Below are positions 45,824 to 54,154 of a DNA stretch of 64,000 nt, piece after piece; the stretch's first letter is position 1; each line of letters starts with the position of its first letter. A model generated the notes under the pieces. The model searched no databases. It saw nothing but the letters and a program-made list of their open reading frames with translations, and was not told the origin of the DNA. A program made the position numbers and the translations under genes. The stretch is from positions 1,860,001 to 1,924,000 of the forward strand of contig NZ_CP058529.1 in NCBI RefSeq assembly GCF_013401515.1, read 5' to 3'. This DNA is from Halorarum halophilum (GTDB taxonomy: Archaea; Halobacteriota; Halobacteria; Halobacteriales; Haloferacaceae).

Positions 45824-45843
45824 TTACAGACGTATGCCTGTAA
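45824..45843. promoter_or_regulatory. TTACAG-N8-CTGTAA inverted repeat
   Basis: Two perfect six-base arms around ACGTATGC. It lies between the two perfect 17-base palindromes and has a different sequence, so a second regulator may bind here. No protein can be named. Confidence 0.3.
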
Positions 45844-45903
45844 AGCGGAGTGGGGCACGGCCGCTATTCGTGCGAACGTCGGCGGTTGCGGTGTTGATCG
45901 GGT

Positions 45904-45920
45904 TTCCGCTGATAGCGGAA
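45904..45920. promoter_or_regulatory. Putative IclR/XacR operator, dehydratase side
   Basis: TTCCGCTGATAGCGGAA is a perfect seven-base-arm palindrome with a three-base centre. It overlaps a further palindrome GGAACGATTCGTTCC (45917-45931). It lies about 165 bases before the dehydratase TATA-like box. Confidence 0.5.
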
Positions 45921-46085
45921 CGATTCGTTCCGTGACTGGACCGATGGTACTGGCACGTGCGAGCGCGAACGACAACGCAGGTCGACCGGCGTTCGCGAAC
46001 TCGACGGGCAGCGTGCCGGGGATTCGACTGCCACGTCGGCGGTGGAACGAGGGACGGGGCGACCGCCCGGCCGAGTCCCGGCAGA

Positions 46086-46093
46086 TTTAATAT
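46086..46093 (+). promoter_or_regulatory. TATA-like box of the sugar-acid dehydratase gene
   Basis: TTTAATAT lies 25-32 bases before ATG 46118, suggesting a leaderless transcript. Confidence 0.55.
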
Positions 46094-46117
46094 CTCGCTT
46101 CTACGCTTTCCTCGTAG

Positions 46118-47287
46118 ATGTCGGAAGTGAGTATCACGGACGTGGAGACGTACATCGTCGCGAACCCGTGGAAACCGTGGGTGTTCGTTCGCCTCGAGAC
46201 CGACGCCGGCGTCACCGGGCTGGCGGAGGCGACGACCCACGACAAGCCGCGGACCGTCGCCGCCTCGCTCGAGGAGATGTCGGACTACTTCGTCGGGAAG
46301 GACCCGTTCGACACCGAGCAGATTTGGCTGGAGATGTACCGGGACGAGTGGTTCTCGAAGAACGTCATCAACACGACCGTCTGCTCGGCCGTGGACATGG
46401 CCTGCTGGGACATCAAGGGCAAGCTACTCGACAAGCCCGTCTACGAGCTGCTCGGCGGCAAGGTGCACGGCGACCGCCTCCGCACGTACGCGAACGGGTG
46501 GTACACCGACGCCCACGGGGAGCCGGAGGGGTTCGCCCGGGCGGCGGAACGGGTCGTCGACGACGGCTACGACGCGATGAAGTTCGACCCGTTCGGCACC
46601 GCGTGGCAGTCCATGTCGAAAAAGGACAAGAACCACGCCGTCGACATCGTCGGCGCCGTCCGCGACGCGGTCGGCCCGGACGTCGACCTGCTCATCGAGT
46701 GTCACGGCCGGTTCTCGGCCGGGCAAGCGGTCGACATCGCGCGGAAGCTCGACGAGTTCGAGCCCACCTGGTTCGAGGAGCCGTGTCCCCCGGACTCGAT
46801 CAACAGCCTCGCCGAGGTGGCCCGCAAGTCGCCCATCCCGGTCGCGACCGGCGAGCGCCACATCTCGAAGCACGACTTCTTCGAACTCGTCACGCGGACG
46901 GAGATCGACGTCTTCCAGCCCGACCTGATGAACACGGGCGGGATCACCGAGGGGAAGAAGATCGCCGGCCTCGCCGAGGCCGACCACGTCGACATCGCGC
47001 CGCACAACCCGCAGGGGCCGGTCGCCAGCGCGATCTACTCGCACTTCTGTGCGTCCATCCCGAACTTCCGGATCCAGGAGCTTTTCCAGACGTACGACGT
47101 CGAGTGGGTCGACGAACTGCTCGTCGAGCCGCTGGTCGTTGAGGACGGGTACATGGAGATCCCCGAGGGCCCCGGGTTCGGCATCGAACTCGACATGGAC
47201 GTCGTCGAGGAGCACGCGTACACCGAGGACCAGGTCCACACGATCAACCTCTTCGAGAAGGGCTGGGAGACCCGCGAGTTGGAGTAA
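46118..47287 (+). CDS. xacD: Enolase-superfamily sugar-acid dehydratase (xylonate/arabinonate type)
   Basis: A 389-residue mandelate-racemase/galactonate-dehydratase-like enzyme. Lys155 is in MKFDP. Metal ligands are Glu194 (LLIECHGRF), Glu220 (WFEEP) and Glu246 (TGERH); His296 in APHNPQGP acts as general acid or base. This subgroup removes water from aldonic acids; Haloferax XacD, an enolase-superfamily protein, dehydrates xylonate and arabinonate. With the FAH and ALDH genes nearby this is the likely first dehydration step. The gene symbol is given by analogy. Confidence 0.87.
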   Translation: MSEVSITDVETYIVANPWKPWVFVRLETDAGVTGLAEATTHDKPRTVAASLEEMSDYFVGKDPFDTEQIWLEMYRDEWFSKNVINTTVCSAVDMACWDIKGKLLDKPVYELLGGKVHGDRLRTYANGWYTDAHGEPEGFARAAERVVDDGYDAMKFDPFGTAWQSMSKKDKNHAVDIVGAVRDAVGPDVDLLIECHGRFSAGQAVDIARKLDEFEPTWFEEPCPPDSINSLAEVARKSPIPVATGERHISKHDFFELVTRTEIDVFQPDLMNTGGITEGKKIAGLAEADHVDIAPHNPQGPVASAIYSHFCASIPNFRIQELFQTYDVEWVDELLVEPLVVEDGYMEIPEGPGFGIELDMDVVEEHAYTEDQVHTINLFEKGWETRELE

Positions 47288-47403
47288 GGCACGCGCTCGC
47301 GAACGACTTCTACCCCTCCAGGGGACCTCGTTTCTCACGCCGGTGACGCCGAACGCCGTCGGCGATGCCGCGTCGATCAGTCTGGATCCGCCTGAGCCGA
47401 AGG

Positions 47404-48165
47404 CTACTGGTACTTCATGTTGACCTCGATGACGTTCGCCGTCCGCAGCACCAGCTCCGGGATGTCCTCGAAGAAGCGCTCGTCCTGCATGCCGCTCTTC
47501 GGCCCGGAGACGCTCACCGCGCCGAGTACGTCGCCGTCGCCGTCGGTGAGCGCCGCGCCCACGCAGCGGACGCCCTGGATCCGCTCTTCCGTCTCGGTCG
47601 CGAACCCCTGGTCCCGGACCGCGTCGAGTTCCTCGAAGAGGGTCTCCCTGTCGGTGATCGTCTGGTCGGTGATCCTCGGGAGCCCGTGCGTGTCGATGAT
47701 CCCCTCGACCTCCTCGTCCGGGAGCTCGGCGAGGATGGCCTTCCCTGCGCCCGTGGTCTGGAGGTGGACCCGCTTGCCGACGTGCGTGTCGAGCTGGAAC
47801 GCGTCCTCGCCCTCGGCTTTCGCGTAGAAGACGCCCTTGCCGAACTCCTCGATCATGAGGTTGGCGTGCTCGCCGGTCTTGTGGGCCATCTTCTGGATCT
47901 CGGGCTCGGCGATCCGGTAGAGGTGGTCGTTGCTCCGACAGTAGCCGCCGATCTCCAGGAACTGGCTCCCGAGGACGTACTCGTTGCCCTCCCGGCGGAC
48001 GAACTCGTTCTGTTCGAGCGTCCGGAGGTGATCGAACGCCGTGCTCGTCGGCACGTCGAGGTGCTCGGCCACCGCGGACACGCCGGCCGAATCGAGTTCC
48101 CGCAACGCCCGGATGACACGGATCGTGGTCTGTGTCGCCCGAACCGGAGCGTCATCGGTTGCCAT
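47404..48165 (-). CDS. xacR: IclR-family transcriptional regulator (XacR-like)
   Basis: A 253-residue regulator. The N-terminal winged helix (residues about 8-70: TIRVIRALRELDSAGVSAVA, VPTSTAFDHLRTLEQNEFV) is followed by an IclR effector domain (HANLMIEEFGKGVFYAK, TTGAGKAILAELPDEE, GVRCVGAAL). It sits convergent to the dehydratase gene within the pentose locus, as XacR does in Haloferax, where it activates pentose genes. A perfect 17-base palindrome lies 36 bases before ATG 48165, so autoregulation is likely. The symbol is by analogy and context. Confidence 0.88.
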   Translation of the reverse strand: MATDDAPVRATQTTIRVIRALRELDSAGVSAVAEHLDVPTSTAFDHLRTLEQNEFVRREGNEYVLGSQFLEIGGYCRSNDHLYRIAEPEIQKMAHKTGEHANLMIEEFGKGVFYAKAEGEDAFQLDTHVGKRVHLQTTGAGKAILAELPDEEVEGIIDTHGLPRITDQTITDRETLFEELDAVRDQGFATETEERIQGVRCVGAALTDGDGDVLGAVSVSGPKSGMQDERFFEDIPELVLRTANVIEVNMKYQ

Positions 48166-48200
48166 GATACTCGAAGACAGGAAACTCACCCCCATAATCG

Positions 48201-48217
48201 TTCCGGTGGCACCGGAA
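48201..48217. promoter_or_regulatory. Putative IclR/XacR operator before the IclR gene
   Basis: TTCCGGTGGCACCGGAA is a perfect palindrome with seven-base arms and a three-base centre. It ends just upstream of an ATTATG box (complement of about 48193-48198), about 28 bases before ATG 48165, and may overlap the BRE of this promoter. Confidence 0.6.
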
Positions 48218-49052
48218 ACTCCTTCGGAGGGGAAGGCCTCGCACTTCGTGGCCGGTCATGGACCGTCTCGACGGGGAAATACCTCGGAGCGCCCGTTCTC
48301 GGGGTTCGGAGGAGCGAGTGACCGAGTTCCATTGATCGAGTCGACGACGCGGGTGGATGCAACCGCGAACGAATCGGCAGGGTCACCCGTCATCCACACT
48401 GCCCGTGAGCGCTATAGGGGATGGTACCTACATATCAACCTAGCACTCATTATTCTTTAGTACTATAATTCTGTCTTGTAGTGGATCGCCGTAATCGAGG
48501 AATCCGTCGCGACGGCGGTGACCGGCGAACGTTCCAACGACTGCCGGTCAGCAGATCCAGAGTTAGCCGTACATCAGCATTTCAGACCTTTAGAGCGTCG
48601 TGCGTCGGGGCAGTCGTAGTGAGGTGTCCGTCAAAGCGGTACTAGATCTGCGGCGGGTTCGGAAGTTAGAGGTCCGCATCCAATCTGCACCAGTAGTATT
48701 AAAGACTCACCCCCTTCCCACCACGGATAGCAATTTCCTGCACTATTTGCGCTTGAGAGCTGCGGAATTTAAATTCTCTGTGGCCAGTAGATGCCTGATT
48801 TCGTTCCCAGAGGCTGAACGAACAGAGATAGTTGAAGGCAGAGTTATCTGATTTCAATCTATAATATTTTTCCGAGTTTTCTAGTTTCCCTTCGGTCCCA
48901 CGACCGAGCGTACCGAAGCCCGTCACCGACACGAACTCCTCCCGAGAACGTTCGGTGGAGACTCAGCCTCGGCGATAGGAGTCGAGCTAGTTCGAGGAAA
49001 ACGAGCAATGTCTCGTGAGGGGCACACTCCGATCGATACCGGTCGGAAACCG
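48218..49052. other. AT-rich gene-poor island right of the sugar locus
   Basis: About 835 bases without a supported gene. 48420-48480 and 48690-48890 are markedly richer in A and T than the surroundings. Short frames at 48600-48851 (plus) and 48699-48932 (minus) overlap each other, lack acidic bias and match nothing I know. This could be a decayed insertion or the border of a transferred block. Confidence 0.45.
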
Positions 49053-50927
49053 TCAGTCTGGACGCTTGACGCCGGTGAGTTCGAAGCGCGCACCGCCGTC
49101 GCGTCCCTCGGTCGCGGTCACCCCCCACCCGTGGGCGTCCGCGATCCGCTCGACGATCGCGAGCCCGAACCCCGTCCCGTGGTCGGTGCCGGAGTACCCG
49201 GCCTCGAACAGCCTGTCCCGATGTTCTGAGGGGATACCGGGACCGTCGTCTTCGACGGAGAAGCCCGTCCCCAGGTCGGCGACCGTGACAGTGACGTCGG
49301 GGCCGCCGTGCTCGATCGCGTTGCGGAAGAGGTTCTCCAGCAACTGCTGGAGCCGACCCCGGTCCGCCAGCACGACGCCGTTCGCCTCGACTTCGAGCCT
49401 CGCGTCCTTCGTCTCGACGTGCCCCCAGCTCTCGTCGATGGCCGCCGGGAGGTCCACCGTCTCGACGTCGATCGCAGTCTCGCCCTCCCGCGCGAGGACG
49501 AGGAGGTCCTCGATCAGCCGCTGCATCCGGTCGTGGGCGCGCGCGACGACCGCGAGGTGATCGCTGTCACGCTCCTCCCTCGCCATCCGAAGTCGACCCT
49601 GGGCGACGTTCAACGGGTTCCGCAGGTCGTGCGAGACGACGCTGGCGAACCCGGCGAGGCGTTCGTTCTGCTGGCGGAGTTCCCGCTCCCCCTCCAGCCG
49701 TTCGAGCGCCTGGGCGGTGTGCGCGACGAGGAGTTCAGCCAGTTCCAGGTCCCCCTCGTCGAAGGCGCCAACGTGCTCGCTGACGGCCTGGAAGACGCCC
49801 AGGTTGCCGATCGGAACGCTGATCGCCGCCCGGTAGGGTCCCTGCGGGTTCGCCTCCTCGAGCTCCCGGACGTCGTCGGTGAGGACCGACTCGCTGTTCC
49901 GGTACGTCCGCCCCACGATCCCCTCGTCGGCCGACATCGTCGTCACACCGTCGGGCGGAATCCCGTCCGAGATGGCGACGATCGGCAACGTGCCGTCCTC
50001 CTCCAGGTTGATCACGCACCGGTCGAAGTCGAGGACCGACTCGGCGGCCTCGATCGTCCGCCGACAGACCGCATCCCGGGTCTCGTCGGTCGTTATCTCG
50101 GTGGCGATGCCGTGTAGCGCCTTGAGCACGTCCTCCCGCTCCGCGTACTCGGTGAAGTCCGTGATGAAGCCCTCCAGCGCCTCCAGTTCGCCGTCCGCGG
50201 AGTAGACGCCGCGCCCTCGTTCCCACACGCGCTTCGTCGCCCCGTCCTTCGTGACGATGCGGTACCGGGTCTCGAACGGCTCCCCCCTATCGAGTGCGTC
50301 CTGCACCGCGTCCCACGCCCCCTGCTGATCGGCCGGATGCATGACGTCCGTTCCCCACAGCACGACGCCACCCTCCAGGTCGGTCGCCGTATAGCCGGTG
50401 ATGGCCTCGCAGTCGCCCGCGACGTACTCCATCGGCCACTCGGGCGCGTTACGACAGCGGTACACGATACCGGGGAGGTTGCTGATGAGCGTCTCGAGCC
50501 GTCGGTTGCGGTCCTCGAACGCCCGCCGCGTCCGATCGCTCTCGACCGCGTTCCGGATCCGATTCGCCAGCAGCGCGTATTGTTCCGTCCCGGTCCCCTT
50601 CTGGAGGTAGTCCGTGACCCCCGCCGAGATGGCCTCGCTGGCGATCTCCTCGCTCCCCTTCCCGGTGAAGAGGACGAACGGGAGGTCCCCGTGTCGCTCG
50701 CGGACGACCTCCAGGAACTCGATCCCCTTCAGATCCGGCATGTCGTAATCCGAGACGACGCAGTCGACGTCCCGTTCGTCGAGCGCGTCGAGCGCGGCCC
50801 GTGTGCTGGCCGCCGTGAGGACCTCGATCCGCTGGTCCTCCCGTTCCAGGTACGTCGCCGCCAGCTCCGAGAAGTCCGGGTCGTCGTCGACGTGCAGGAC
50901 CCGGATCGCCTCTGCAGTCGCGTTCAT
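49053..50927 (-). CDS. Hybrid response regulator-PAS-GAF sensor histidine kinase
   Basis: A 624-residue soluble sensor kinase. Domains in order: receiver (about 8-125, phospho-acceptor Asp60 in VVSDYDMP), PAS (about 140-265), GAF (about 275-410), HisKA with phospho-His433 in VSHDLRNPL, and HATPase (about 515-620; N-box ENLFRNAIEHG, GPGIP and GTGFGLAI loops). No transmembrane helix, so it senses a cytoplasmic signal. The receiver-first order is common in haloarchaea. No output regulator is adjacent. ATG 50927 is chosen because the upstream extension is not conserved in character. Confidence 0.9.
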   Translation of the reverse strand: MNATAEAIRVLHVDDDPDFSELAATYLEREDQRIEVLTAASTRAALDALDERDVDCVVSDYDMPDLKGIEFLEVVRERHGDLPFVLFTGKGSEEIASEAISAGVTDYLQKGTGTEQYALLANRIRNAVESDRTRRAFEDRNRRLETLISNLPGIVYRCRNAPEWPMEYVAGDCEAITGYTATDLEGGVVLWGTDVMHPADQQGAWDAVQDALDRGEPFETRYRIVTKDGATKRVWERGRGVYSADGELEALEGFITDFTEYAEREDVLKALHGIATEITTDETRDAVCRRTIEAAESVLDFDRCVINLEEDGTLPIVAISDGIPPDGVTTMSADEGIVGRTYRNSESVLTDDVRELEEANPQGPYRAAISVPIGNLGVFQAVSEHVGAFDEGDLELAELLVAHTAQALERLEGERELRQQNERLAGFASVVSHDLRNPLNVAQGRLRMAREERDSDHLAVVARAHDRMQRLIEDLLVLAREGETAIDVETVDLPAAIDESWGHVETKDARLEVEANGVVLADRGRLQQLLENLFRNAIEHGGPDVTVTVADLGTGFSVEDDGPGIPSEHRDRLFEAGYSGTDHGTGFGLAIVERIADAHGWGVTATEGRDGGARFELTGVKRPD

Positions 50928-51033
50928 GCGTCTCACGCTCTCTACAGTCCCTATGCACGCTCCACTTATAGTTTGGGCGCGGTTCGGGGGTCGACCGGAC
51001 GCGGTCCCCCGTCGTTCCCCCGCCGGTCCCGTG

Positions 51034-51186
51034 TCACGCGAACAGCGGTTCGACGTCCCTCTCGTAGCAGCCCCGACAGAGGTAGTGGTCGACCACGCCG
51101 TCCTCGGTGCGCGTGTGAACGACGACGTGGACGGCGCTGGCGAACGGCACCGGGTCCCCACAGACGCCGCACGGTTCGGTCGACAT
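51034..51186 (-). CDS. Small zinc-ribbon protein
   Basis: A 50-residue protein with paired motifs CGVCG near the N-terminus and CRGC near the C-terminus (four cysteines), a classic small zinc finger, with an HVVVHTRTEDG strand between. ATG 51186 begins MSTEPCG. Such micro-proteins are frequent in haloarchaea and some affect stress or biofilm behaviour, but this one has no known role. It is divergent from the thymidylate kinase gene. Confidence 0.75.
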   Translation of the reverse strand: MSTEPCGVCGDPVPFASAVHVVVHTRTEDGVVDHYLCRGCYERDVEPLFA

Positions 51187-51342
51187 GCTCGGTCGAATGA
51201 GATTCGATGACACACCACAAAGGTCTTGCCCGGGTGACCCCGTTCCCGGCACCTGCCGTGGGCTGTCCGAATCGACGCGCCAGCACGATGCGGCGGGCGA
51301 CACGCAAACCGTAAAGCCCGTCACCGAGAGGCGTGCGCACGG

Positions 51343-51933
51343 ATGCTCATCACGCTCGAGGGGCTCGACGGGAGCGGCAAGACGACGGCGTGGGAGGCGC
51401 TCCAGGACGTCTACCCCGACGCCACGTTCACGCACGAGCCGACCGACTCGTGGTACGGGAAGGCCGTCCGGCGCTCCGAGGGGAGGGACGACGCCGACCC
51501 GCTCGCCGAACTGTTCCTGTTCACCGCCGACCACGCCGACCACCTCTCGCGGGTCGTCAAGCCCGCGCTCGCCGACGGCGACCTCGTGATCTCGGATCGA
51601 TACACGGACTCGCGGTACGCCTATCAGGCGGCGAGCCTCGCGGACTCGGACCTCCAGCGTCCCCTCGAGTACATCCGCGGCATCCACCAGGCGTTCACGC
51701 GCGAACCCGACGCCACTCTCTACTTTGATCTCGACCCCGAGACGGCTGCCGCCCGCGCGGGCGCAACGAACAAGTTCGAGCACGCGTCGTTCCTCTCCGA
51801 GGTGCGGGCGAACTACGAGCGACTCGTCGACGCCGAACCCGGACGCTTCGTCCGCATCGACGCCTCGCGCTCGCCCGAACAGGTGCTGGATTCGGTAGAG
51901 GACGCCGTCGCCCGACTGCTCGAGGATCGATAG
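51343..51933 (+). CDS. tmk: Thymidylate kinase
   Basis: A 196-residue dTMP kinase that makes dTDP for DNA synthesis. P-loop GLDGSGKTT (residues 7-15) is followed by the TMP-site motif [24 protein letters not shown] and [12 protein letters not shown]. Length and motif order are normal for the family. It is monocistronic or followed by the lipoprotein genes 44 bases later on the same strand. Confidence 0.93.
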   Translation: MLITLEGLDGSGKTTAWEALQDVYPDATFTHEPTDSWYGKAVRRSEGRDDADPLAELFLFTADHADHLSRVVKPALADGDLVISDRYTDSRYAYQAASLADSDLQRPLEYIRGIHQAFTREPDATLYFDLDPETAAARAGATNKFEHASFLSEVRANYERLVDAEPGRFVRIDASRSPEQVLDSVEDAVARLLEDR

Positions 51934-51977
51934 TTCTCCGAAGGAACATCTTTGAGAAGGGCGTGTGATGGCGCGTC

Positions 51978-52844
51978 ATGGCCCGCCTGCCCTCCATCGT
52001 GGTCGCGCTAGTACTCCTGCTCGCCGGCTGTAGCGGTCTCACCGGCCCGGCCGACGAGCGACGGACGGTGAACCCGAACCTCGACACGACGCCCACGTCG
52101 ACGGCCACGCCCGCACCCGACGAGAGGTATCCGCCGGGCGTCTCGGCCGACGGCGTCGACGCCGGGCGGCTCACGGATGCGCACGCCGACGCGCTGGAGG
52201 GGGAATCGAAGACCGTCAGGGTCCAGACCACCATCGTCGCAACCAACGGCACGACCCTGCTCTCCCGGACGACGACGACCCGGACGGACGGCGACACCCT
52301 GTCTGCCTCGGTGAGCGCCGTCGGTGCCTCGCCCGAGTTCCTCGGCCCCTTCCGCGACTTCGGCTACTGGAGCGACGGGGACCAGACGTTCGTCCGCCAG
52401 GAACAGCCGAACGGGACCGTCCAGTACCGGGAGCGTCCGGGCGACTCCATGCCGACCTTCGGCATCAGCCCCACCGGACGATCGACGGTCGAACCGCTGC
52501 TCTACTACGCCGAGTTCCAGCACGTCGGGACAGAACGACGGGGGAACGCGACCTATCACGTCCTCACCGCGGAGCCGGGGACGTTCGAGCTGAGCGAGGA
52601 CGCCCGGAACGTCAAACTCACCGTCGCGGTCACCCAGGAGGGCCTCGTGGAGTCGACGTTCCTCCGCTACGACACGGTGCTTCGGGGGGTTGAGGTCACC
52701 TACGTGGTGCGCTTCCGCGCGTCCGACGTGGGGTCTACAACCATCGAGAGGCCAGGCTGGATCGACGAGGCCACGACCGAGGGGACGAACGCCTCCGAGC
52801 GGAGCACCACACCGACCGCGACGACCACGAACGGAACCGACTGA
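51978..52844 (+). CDS. Exported lipoprotein, tandem paralogue 1
   Basis: A 288-residue lipoprotein. The signal peptide MARLPSIVVALVLLLAGC ends in a lipobox with Cys18, followed by a Thr/Pro-rich linker and a beta-rich domain (TDAHADALEGES, FRDFGYWSDGDQTFVRQ). This is a Sec-type signal, unlike most haloarchaeal lipoproteins. It resembles a haloarchaeal DUF7537-like family, though I cannot check that. The next gene is a paralogue. The function is unknown. Confidence 0.8.
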   Translation: MARLPSIVVALVLLLAGCSGLTGPADERRTVNPNLDTTPTSTATPAPDERYPPGVSADGVDAGRLTDAHADALEGESKTVRVQTTIVATNGTTLLSRTTTTRTDGDTLSASVSAVGASPEFLGPFRDFGYWSDGDQTFVRQEQPNGTVQYRERPGDSMPTFGISPTGRSTVEPLLYYAEFQHVGTERRGNATYHVLTAEPGTFELSEDARNVKLTVAVTQEGLVESTFLRYDTVLRGVEVTYVVRFRASDVGSTTIERPGWIDEATTEGTNASERSTTPTATTTNGTD

Positions 52845-52877
52845 CCCATTTATCCGTCCCCAGGACAACCCGGTGAC

Positions 52878-53699
52878 ATGCGAACGCGGCTCGTCGTCGC
52901 GGTGGTCCTCCTCCTCGCGGGCTGTAGCGGCCTCTCGGGGGGCGACGACGCCGGAGGGCGGACCGTGAACCCCAACCTCCAGGGGACCGTGTCGCCGACG
53001 GCGAGTCCGACGCCGACCCCGGAGTACCCCTCCGGCGTGACCGCCGAAGGCGTCGACCCGTGGATCCTCGCCAACGCCCACCACCGGACGCTCGCATCCG
53101 ACGGCGCGACCGTCAGGTCGAATCGGACCATCGTCGGACCCGACGGAGTGACGCTCGCGACCGTCGAGAGCAGGTACGAACGATCCGGAAGCCGGGTCGC
53201 CTCCGGCTTCACGGTCGGCGGAGCGGCGCCGGAACGGGTCGGCGTTCCGGGCTTCGACTACGCGCTCTGGAGCGACGGAAACGAGACGGCGACGATGCGG
53301 ACCCGCCCGGACGGCGAGGCGGAGTACTCCCACTTCACGGGGAGTCCGCCCTCGTCGCTCGTCGTCCCGGGAACTGGACGCGACGCCGTCTACCGCGTCC
53401 TCGCGGACGTGAACGTCACCGTCGCCGGACCGGAGGTCGTCGACGGCGAGACTCGCTTCCCGCTCCGCGCGGAGAGCGACCGGGTCGAGCGAGTCGGCGC
53501 GCCGACGCGCTCGAACTACTCGCTCGTCGCTTCTGTCACCGAAGATGGCGTCGTCCGGTCGTACCGCGTGCGGTACGAGGAGGAGCGCGAGGGCGTGGGC
53601 GTCGTCTCGATCCGCGAGGAGTTCCGGGTGAGCGATCTGGGGAACACGACCGTCCCGCCGCCGCAGTGGGTCGAGGACGCGCGCCAGGAGAGCGAGTAG
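52878..53699 (+). CDS. Exported lipoprotein, tandem paralogue 2
   Basis: A 273-residue lipoprotein starting MRTRLVVAVVLLLAGC with Cys16 in the lipobox. It shares with the preceding gene the pattern LLLAGCSGL, a TVNPNL segment, a Thr/Pro linker and segments such as DYALWSDGNETATMR, so the two arose by tandem duplication. They are 33 bases apart and probably co-transcribed. Anchored outside the membrane; the ligand is unknown. Confidence 0.8.
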   Translation: MRTRLVVAVVLLLAGCSGLSGGDDAGGRTVNPNLQGTVSPTASPTPTPEYPSGVTAEGVDPWILANAHHRTLASDGATVRSNRTIVGPDGVTLATVESRYERSGSRVASGFTVGGAAPERVGVPGFDYALWSDGNETATMRTRPDGEAEYSHFTGSPPSSLVVPGTGRDAVYRVLADVNVTVAGPEVVDGETRFPLRAESDRVERVGAPTRSNYSLVASVTEDGVVRSYRVRYEEEREGVGVVSIREEFRVSDLGNTTVPPPQWVEDARQESE

Positions 53700-53773
53700 T
53701 CGAACCGCCTGGAGAACTCGAGGGGGACCGGGGTGCCAGTCCCGGCGCTCGACCGGTCCTGGGGGAGGTCGTC

Positions 53774-54085
53774 TCAGCCGGTCTCGGGGAGGTCGTACTC
53801 CTCGGGCGGCGGGACGTACAGCAGGTCGATGGTGAACCCGAGCGCGAGCGGGAGGCCGACGAACACCGCGAGCAGGAGCACCGCGCTGTCGAACAGCGGG
53901 GGGATGACGATGCCGGAGAGGATCGTCGTCACGGTGAGGACGACCGGCGTGATGACCAGCGTGTAGACCACCCACCCCCACTGCGTGTCCAGCCGGATGC
54001 GGAAGAAGCGCGCCAGCACCGCCGTCAACAGGGTGTTGACCGCCAGCACCACGACGGTCAGCGCGAGCGCGAGGAGCGAAGCCAT
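53774..54085 (-). CDS. Small membrane protein, about three helices
   Basis: A 103-residue hydrophobic protein with segments at about 5-25, 38-62 and 66-88, and a polar C-terminus DLLYVPPPEEYDLPETG. ATG 54085 starts directly with a membrane segment. It is 69 bases downstream of the larger membrane-protein gene on the same strand, so the two may be co-transcribed. Unrecognised family. Confidence 0.7.
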   Translation of the reverse strand: MASLLALALTVVVLAVNTLLTAVLARFFRIRLDTQWGWVVYTLVITPVVLTVTTILSGIVIPPLFDSAVLLLAVFVGLPLALGFTIDLLYVPPPEEYDLPETG

Positions 54086-54154
54086 AGCCCCGATTGGGTG
54101 GTCGTGGACTTCGACCTGTCGGAGCGGGGGGACGGGGACGGTGGTGTCGTCGGG

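Larger units (their letters stand above)
45656..46117. other. 462-base shared regulatory region between GH51 and dehydratase genes
   Basis: No gene is evident in this interval. It contains the promoters of both flanking genes, two perfect TTCCG-N7-CGGAA palindromes, a GGAACGATTCGTTCC palindrome (45917-45931) overlapping one of them, and a TTACAG/CTGTAA inverted repeat at 45824-45843. Confidence 0.6.

Noticed and set aside
48600-48932. Two overlapping short frames in the AT-rich island
   Set aside because: Neither resembles a known protein; both may be chance frames in AT-rich DNA.
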